Assembly: GCF_000298315.2 (NCBI RefSeq)
Contig: NZ_AEYE02000025.1
Span: 90,938-154,937 of the forward strand
DNA length: 64,000 nucleotides
Source of the DNA: Rhizobium grahamii CCGE 502
GTDB taxonomy: Bacteria; Pseudomonadota; Alphaproteobacteria; Rhizobiales; Rhizobiaceae
Direction of reading: 5' to 3'
In this document: piece by piece, positions 59,249-64,000 of the stretch
Position numbering within the stretch: position 1 is the first letter of the stretch
Layout of the letters: every line of letters starts with the position of its first letter
The notes under the pieces: model-generated
Seen by the model: only the letters and a program-made list of their open reading frames with translations
Databases searched by the model: none
Told to the model about the DNA's origin: nothing
Program-made: the position numbers and the translations under genes

Positions 59249-61548
59249 TGATGGCCACGATCGAGAAAGCTGCCGTCATCGGGGCGGGCGTCATGGGCTC
59301 AGGCATTGCCGCTCATCTCGCCAATACGGGGCTCGACGTCGTGCTGCTCGACATCGAGAAGAAATTTGCCGAAGGCGGCGTGGCCCGCCAGCTTAAAGTT
59401 GGCGGCTTCACGGACCCCGCCTTTGCCGAACGTATCCGTACCGGCTCCACCATCGACGATCTGGGGCTTGTCGCGGATGCGGACTGGATCATCGAGGCTG
59501 TCGCCGAAAAAATCGATATTAAGCAGCCTCTTTACCGCGCCGTCGACGAGCTGAGGAAGGCCGGTTCGATCGTCTCCTCCAACACCTCGACCATTCCCCT
59601 TCAAGCGCTGACCGCGGGTCTGCCGGAGAAGTTTGCCGCAGACTTCCTGATCACCCACTTTTTCAATCCCCCACGCACTATGCGGCTGCTGGAACTGGTG
59701 TCGGGCCATGCGACGAAGCCCGAGGTAACTGCGACGATCCGCGATTTCGGGGACCGCGAATTGGGCAAGAGCGTCGTCACCTGCAAGGACACGCCCGGCT
59801 TCATCGGCAACCGCATTGGCAACTACTGGATGCTGGTTGCGCAGAACGAAGCCTTCGACCTCGGCCTTGACGTCGAGGAAGCGGATGCAATCATCAGCAA
59901 GCCCTTCGGCATCCCCTCCACCGGCATCTTCGGGCTTCTGGACCTCGTTGGTATCGACCTGATGCCGACGATTATCCGCAGCCTGCAGAACGCCACACCT
60001 GCCAGCGATGCGATGAAGGACTATGATGCAGAGCCAGCGCTTATTGCAAGAATGATTGCCGAAAACCGCCTCGGGCGTAAAAGCGGCGCCGGTTTCGTGC
60101 GCCTGTCGCCCGACCGCAAGTCGCGCGATGCGACGGATCTGAAGACCGGCGAATACCGTCCGCAGAAGCCGATTTCCTCCAAAAGCCTCGATGCCTCGGG
60201 CGGTGATCCGCGCGCCCTGATGGAGCATCCCGGCCTCGGCGGGCGCTATGCGGCGGTCGTCATGGAAAAGTCGCTCGCCTATGCCGCGTCTCTCGTGCCC
60301 GAGATCGCCGACACGCCAGAGGCCGTGGACGAAGCGATGCGCACCGGCTACGGCTGGAAGCTCGGTCCCTTCGAACTGATCGACCGCCTCGGCGCCGGCT
60401 GGCTGAAAGCGCGGCTCGAAGGCCGGGGCATCGCCGCTCCATCCTATCTGGCGCTCGCCGCGGAAAAGGGCGGCTTCTATTCGGTGGTCGATGGTGGTCG
60501 CTGCAACCTCCTGCCGAACGGCAGCATCGAGCCCGTAGCGCAGAGCGAGGGCGCGCTTCTTCTCGCCGATCTCCGGCTCGGCCATAAGCCGTTGGAGTCC
60601 TGGGAGGCCGCGAGCCTCTGGGACATCGGCGATGGCGTCGCCTGCCTGGAATTCCGCACCAAGATGAACACCTGCAGCCCGGCCCTGCTCGATGCGATCG
60701 GCGAGTCCCTGGAACGCTGCAAGGCCGATTTCCGCGCGCTGGTCATAGGCAGCGACGCGCCCGTGTTCAGCGCGGGCGCGGATCTGCGCATCTTCCTAGA
60801 AACGGTTGAGAAGGGCGGAAGCGAAGCGCTCTCGGCCTTCATCGACCTCGGCCATCGCACCTTTAAGGCAATAAAATATGCCCCCTTCCCCGTCGTCGGC
60901 GCGGCGGCGGGCCTGGCGCTCGGCGGTGGCTGCGAGATTCTGCTGCATTGCGACGCCATCCAAGCCCATGCCGAGCTTTCGATCGGTCTGGTGGAGACTC
61001 GGATCGGACTCATTCCCGGCTGGGGCGGATGCAAGGAAATGATGCTGCGCCTGTCGGCCTCGACTGCCTTCATGCGCGGCACCGTCGCGCCGGCGATCGC
61101 CGCCTTCAACCTGATCTCCGCGGCCAAGACCTCGGCGAGCGCCTTGGAGGCCCGAAAGCTTGGGTTCCTGAAGTCGTCCGACGGCATCACCATGAACCGC
61201 AGTCGTCTGCTAGCCGATGCCAAGGCGAAGGCGCTGGCACTGGCGCAAAACTATGTCGCGCCGGAAGCGCCGTCGATCGTCATGTCCGGACCCTCCGGGA
61301 CCTTCGCGATCCACAACATCGTCGAGGTCGAGGCGCTGGCGGGACGCATCACTGCCCATGACAGAGTGGTGGGCCGCGCGCTCGCCAATGTGCTGACCGG
61401 CGGCCCCTCCGCCGATCCCTTAAAGCCGCTCACGGAAGACGAGGTCATCGCACTAGAGCGCGATGCCTTCAGCGAACTATTCGCAACGCCCGCAACCCGG
61501 GATCGCGTCAAGCATATGCTTGCGACCGGCAAGCCGCTGCGCAACTGA
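59248..61548 (+). CDS. 3-hydroxyacyl-CoA dehydrogenase / enoyl-CoA hydratase fusion (FadB/FadJ-like)
   Basis: 766 residues. The NAD-binding HAD domain comes first (AAVIGAGVMGSGIAAHLANTG, then ITHFFNPPRTMRLLELV, GKSVVTCKDTPGFIGNRIG), followed by the HAD C-domains (to about residue 450) and an enoyl-CoA hydratase/isomerase domain (VFSAGADLRIFLE, AAAGLALGGGCEILLHCD) at the end. The order is reversed from E. coli FadB, as commonly found in alphaproteobacteria. It does the hydration and oxidation steps of beta-oxidation. ATG at 59248 overlaps the thiolase stop; GGAGG precedes it. Confidence 0.93.
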   Translation: MMATIEKAAVIGAGVMGSGIAAHLANTGLDVVLLDIEKKFAEGGVARQLKVGGFTDPAFAERIRTGSTIDDLGLVADADWIIEAVAEKIDIKQPLYRAVDELRKAGSIVSSNTSTIPLQALTAGLPEKFAADFLITHFFNPPRTMRLLELVSGHATKPEVTATIRDFGDRELGKSVVTCKDTPGFIGNRIGNYWMLVAQNEAFDLGLDVEEADAIISKPFGIPSTGIFGLLDLVGIDLMPTIIRSLQNATPASDAMKDYDAEPALIARMIAENRLGRKSGAGFVRLSPDRKSRDATDLKTGEYRPQKPISSKSLDASGGDPRALMEHPGLGGRYAAVVMEKSLAYAASLVPEIADTPEAVDEAMRTGYGWKLGPFELIDRLGAGWLKARLEGRGIAAPSYLALAAEKGGFYSVVDGGRCNLLPNGSIEPVAQSEGALLLADLRLGHKPLESWEAASLWDIGDGVACLEFRTKMNTCSPALLDAIGESLERCKADFRALVIGSDAPVFSAGADLRIFLETVEKGGSEALSAFIDLGHRTFKAIKYAPFPVVGAAAGLALGGGCEILLHCDAIQAHAELSIGLVETRIGLIPGWGGCKEMMLRLSASTAFMRGTVAPAIAAFNLISAAKTSASALEARKLGFLKSSDGITMNRSRLLADAKAKALALAQNYVAPEAPSIVMSGPSGTFAIHNIVEVEALAGRITAHDRVVGRALANVLTGGPSADPLKPLTEDEVIALERDAFSELFATPATRDRVKHMLATGKPLRN

Positions 61549-61567
61549 AAGGAAGCAAGGAACCCCT

Positions 61568-63337
61568 ATGGTTGGCTACATTCCCCCTATCGAAGACATA
61601 TCATTCCTGCTCGGCGAGGTTTTCGACTTCAACGCGCAGATAACAGCCCTTCCCGGCTTTGAGGAAGTCGACACAGATCTGGCAACAAGCGTGCTCGAGG
61701 AAGCCGGGAAGTTCTGCGCCGAAGTGCTCGAACCGCTCAACCGTTCCGGCGACGAGGAAGGCTGCCATGTTGAAAACGGATTGGTGACCACGCCGAAAGG
61801 CTTTGCCGATGCATACCAGGCCTTTGTCGAGGCCGGGTGGGGCGGGCTTTCCGGTGATCCTGAATTTGGTGGCCAGGGGCTGCCGCGCGCGCTGCAGATC
61901 CTGTTTGACGAGATGTTATCCTCTGCAAACCTCTCCTTCGGTCTGTTCCCCGGCCTTACGCGTGGCGCGGTCGAGGCGATCGCCCACCACGGCAGCGAGG
62001 AACTGAAGCAGAAGTATCTGCCCAAGATGATCTCCGGAGAATGGACCGGCGCCATGGCTCTGACTGAATCCTCGGCTGGAACCGACCTCGGCCTGCTCGC
62101 AAGCCGTGCCGAGCCGCTCGACAACGGCTCTTATGCCATCAGGGGCACGAAGATCTTCATCTCCTCAGGCGATCAGGATTTCGGTGGCAACATCATCCAT
62201 CTCGTCCTCGCCCGCCTGCCTGATGCGCCCAAGGGCGTGAAGGGCATCAGCCTTTTTCTCGCGCCCAAATTCCTCGTCAACGAAGACGGCTCGCTTGGCG
62301 AACGCAACCGTATGTCGGTCGGGTCCCTGGAGCACAAGATGGGCATTCATGCCCAGCCCACTTGCGTCATGAACTATGACGGCGCTATCGGCTGGCTGGT
62401 CGGCGAAGCAGGGCGCGGATTGAACGCCATGTTCACGATGATGAATGCCGAGCGCCTCTTCGTCGGCATTCAGGGCCTTGGCGTTGGTGAAGCCGCCAAT
62501 CAGAAGGCGGTCGCCTATGCCCGCGAACGACTTCAGGGCCGGTCCGCTGACGGCGGGTGCGGTCCCGTACCGATCATCGATCATGCCGACGTGCGAAAAA
62601 TGCTGCTCACCGGGCGCGCTTTGACGGACGCGGGTCGGGCTCTTGGAATCTGGACCGCCATGCAGATGGACATCGGCGCGCGCCATCCCGATGAGACGGT
62701 CCGCCAAAACGCCGACGGATTCGTGGCGCTGCTGACACCGGTGGTCAAGGCTGCATTTACTGATTTCGGTTTCGAGACGGCCGTCCTGTCGCAACAGGTT
62801 TTTGGCGGTCACGGCTATATCCGCGAATGGGACATGGAGCAGTATGTGCGCGACGCGCGCATCACCCAGATCTACGAAGGCACCAACGGCGTGCAGGCCA
62901 TGGACCTCGTCGGACGCAAGTTGCCGATGGAAGACGGAGACCTGCCGCGGCGCTTCTTCAAGCTGATCCGTGGCGATCTGACGGCACCCGCTGTACCGGC
63001 CGAACTCGAGATGGTGAGCGCCGCTGTCGGCGAGGCTCTTGCCCGGTTGGAAAAGCTGACCGAATACCTGTTGGCCAAAGATGCCGATCTGGAAGAGGCC
63101 GGAGCCGCCGCCACCGACTACCTGCGCTTTTTCGCGCTCGTCTCATTCGGCTGGCTTTGGGTGCGCATGGCCTCGAAAGCCGCAGCCTCCGTTGGTGCGA
63201 GCAGTTGGCTGAAGCAACGCAAGCTTTCGCTTGCCCGCTTCTTCGCCTCCCGGCTGCTTCCGCAGACCCTGGCGCTCGACGCGGCCGTTCGCAGCGGCGC
63301 GGCCACTGTGATGGCACTCGACGCCGACGTCTTCTGA
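61568..63337 (+). CDS. Acyl-CoA dehydrogenase
   Basis: 589 residues. It has the FAD/acyl-CoA region MALTESSAGTDLGLLASRA, GIHAQPTC, and FGGHGYIREWDMEQYVRDARITQIYEGTNGVQ, the C-terminal catalytic-base neighbourhood, plus an extra helical C-terminal domain (about residues 470-589). The extended length marks the long-chain type found near acyl-CoA ligases in rhizobia. It passes electrons to ETF. GGAAGC lies before the ATG at 61568. Next in the set after the FadB-like gene, with 20 bases between. Confidence 0.93.
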   Translation: MVGYIPPIEDISFLLGEVFDFNAQITALPGFEEVDTDLATSVLEEAGKFCAEVLEPLNRSGDEEGCHVENGLVTTPKGFADAYQAFVEAGWGGLSGDPEFGGQGLPRALQILFDEMLSSANLSFGLFPGLTRGAVEAIAHHGSEELKQKYLPKMISGEWTGAMALTESSAGTDLGLLASRAEPLDNGSYAIRGTKIFISSGDQDFGGNIIHLVLARLPDAPKGVKGISLFLAPKFLVNEDGSLGERNRMSVGSLEHKMGIHAQPTCVMNYDGAIGWLVGEAGRGLNAMFTMMNAERLFVGIQGLGVGEAANQKAVAYARERLQGRSADGGCGPVPIIDHADVRKMLLTGRALTDAGRALGIWTAMQMDIGARHPDETVRQNADGFVALLTPVVKAAFTDFGFETAVLSQQVFGGHGYIREWDMEQYVRDARITQIYEGTNGVQAMDLVGRKLPMEDGDLPRRFFKLIRGDLTAPAVPAELEMVSAAVGEALARLEKLTEYLLAKDADLEEAGAAATDYLRFFALVSFGWLWVRMASKAAASVGASSWLKQRKLSLARFFASRLLPQTLALDAAVRSGAATVMALDADVF

Positions 63338-63363
63338 TTGAAGAGCTTCGGGAAGGAGAAGAC

Positions 63364-63477
63364 ATGCTTGGTATCATGATGAATACACCACTGCTTGTCA
63401 TCGATCCTGCGGCTGAGCTAACTCACGCGGGCGAGGCCCACTCCATCACTACATTTACGCTAAAGATCGTCGCCTGA
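63364..63477 (+). pseudogene. N-terminal remnant of a fatty-acyl-CoA synthetase
   Basis: A 37-codon frame begins MLGIMMNTPLLV, the typical start of short/medium-chain acyl-CoA synthetases (MLGxMMxxPLLxSSLIEHA). It then has lost most of the gene and ends in AHSITTFTLKIVA and a stop. GGAAGGAG gives a good ribosome binding site, so a short peptide could be made, but no active enzyme. It sits between the acyl-CoA dehydrogenase and EtfB genes, as if an acyl-CoA synthetase gene was deleted from the operon. Confidence 0.5.
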
Positions 63478-63513
63478 CATAGCGCGTGAATCATCTACCG
63501 AAGGAAGGACCCC

Positions 63514-64000
63514 ATGAAAATTCTCGTCCCCGTGAAGCGGGTGGTTGACTACAACGTGAAGATCCGCGTGAAGCCGGATGGCACAGGCGTCGAGCTCGCG
63601 AATGTGAAGATGTCGATGAACCCGTTCGACGAGATCTCGGTGGAGGAGGCGCTGCGGCTGAAGGAAGCCGGCAAGGCCGAGGAAGTCGTTGTCGTGTCGA
63701 TCGGTCCTGCCAAGTCTGAAGAGACGCTGCGCACGGCGCTTGCCATGGGCGCGGACCGGGCGATCCTGGTCGAGACCGACGATGCCGTCGAGCCGCTCGC
63801 CGTTGCCAAGATCCTGAAGGGCGTCGCCGACGCCGAACAGCCGGGTCTTGTCATCGTTGGCAAGCAGGCGATCGATGACGATTCCAACCAGACCGGCCAG
63901 ATGCTGGCGGCACTGCTTGGCACCGCGCAGGCAACCTTCGCCTCGAAGATCGAGATCGGTGATGGCAAGGCAACCGTGACGCGCGAAGTCGACGGCGGTC
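63514..64000 (+). CDS. etfB: Electron-transfer flavoprotein beta subunit, cut by window edge
   Basis: The first 162 codons are visible. [44 protein letters not shown] and [25 protein letters not shown] are characteristic of EtfB, including the AMP-binding region. AAGGAAGGA precedes the ATG. Together with EtfA, presumably just beyond the window, it accepts electrons from the acyl-CoA dehydrogenase upstream and passes them to ETF-QO, whose local remnant at 57990 is broken, so a copy elsewhere must serve. Confidence 0.95.
   Translation, partial: MKILVPVKRVVDYNVKIRVKPDGTGVELANVKMSMNPFDEISVEEALRLKEAGKAEEVVVVSIGPAKSEETLRTALAMGADRAILVETDDAVEPLAVAKILKGVADAEQPGLVIVGKQAIDDDSNQTGQMLAALLGTAQATFASKIEIGDGKATVTREVDGG

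Overview
This is a GC-rich, densely coding window with long directional gene runs, short GTG/TTG-started genes beside ATG ones, FixJ-type response regulators, a rhizobial-style three-domain sensor kinase and a CUT2 sugar transporter. Together these suggest an alphaproteobacterium, most likely Rhizobiales. There is no rRNA, tRNA or obvious housekeeping gene. At least six broken genes, an IS110 remnant and a toxin-antitoxin pair point to an accessory region or replicon. The species cannot be named from the sequence alone.

Layout. Bases 1-6.5 kb hold redox and signalling genes: the N-terminal part of an SDR cut by the window edge, a nitronate-monooxygenase-like gene with two frameshifts, a FixJ-type regulator, a SnoaL-like protein, an LLM flavin monooxygenase, and an alpha/beta-hydrolase gene split by an IS110 fragment. 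Bases 6.5-9 kb are a poorly coding islet with a RHH/RelE toxin-antitoxin pair, inverted copies of an 11-bp motif and a DnaA box. Bases 9-15.5 kb are an RND efflux operon with two membrane fusion lipoproteins, one pump and a DUF900-type lipoprotein hydrolase. Bases 16-24.3 kb are a signalling block: a stand-alone receiver, a divergent FixJ-type regulator, and a 1847-residue protein combining kinase-like, ATPase and histidine-kinase parts. Bases 24.3-29 kb hold gaps, small genes, a secreted Gly/Ser-rich protein with a DUF2092 protein, and a nickel/cobalt-permease-like protein.

Bases 29-38.5 kb are one long minus-strand run: an unknown protein, DyP peroxidase, DUF4331 protein, acetoacetate-decarboxylase-like protein, nitroreductase, SDR, TPR protein and two NDH-2-like flavoproteins. 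A WHG-type TetR gene is divergent from it, with a decayed TetR fragment between. Bases 41.5-44.8 kb hold a CUT2 sugar transporter whose ATPase and permease are fused, followed by a truncated TetR gene with two strong operator-like palindromes.

Bases 45-64 kb look like a catabolic island. A divergent TetR gene faces a molybdenum enzyme resembling pyrogallol-phloroglucinol transhydroxylase, carrying an N-terminal SCP2-like domain, with its iron-sulfur subunit. Then come a second TetR, an AMP-dependent acyl-CoA ligase, three vicinal-oxygen-chelate (extradiol-dioxygenase-like) proteins, a fumarylacetoacetate-hydrolase-family protein, a FadL-like porin and a glutathione transferase. A beta-oxidation set (thiolase, 3-hydroxyacyl-CoA dehydrogenase/enoyl-CoA hydratase, acyl-CoA dehydrogenase, EtfB) follows. 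I infer uptake, hydroxyl rearrangement, ring cleavage, hydrolysis and CoA-dependent degradation of a hydroxylated aromatic or aryl/alkyl compound. The substrate is unknown. This island and the DyP/DUF4331/decarboxylase operon are the best candidates for undescribed systems.
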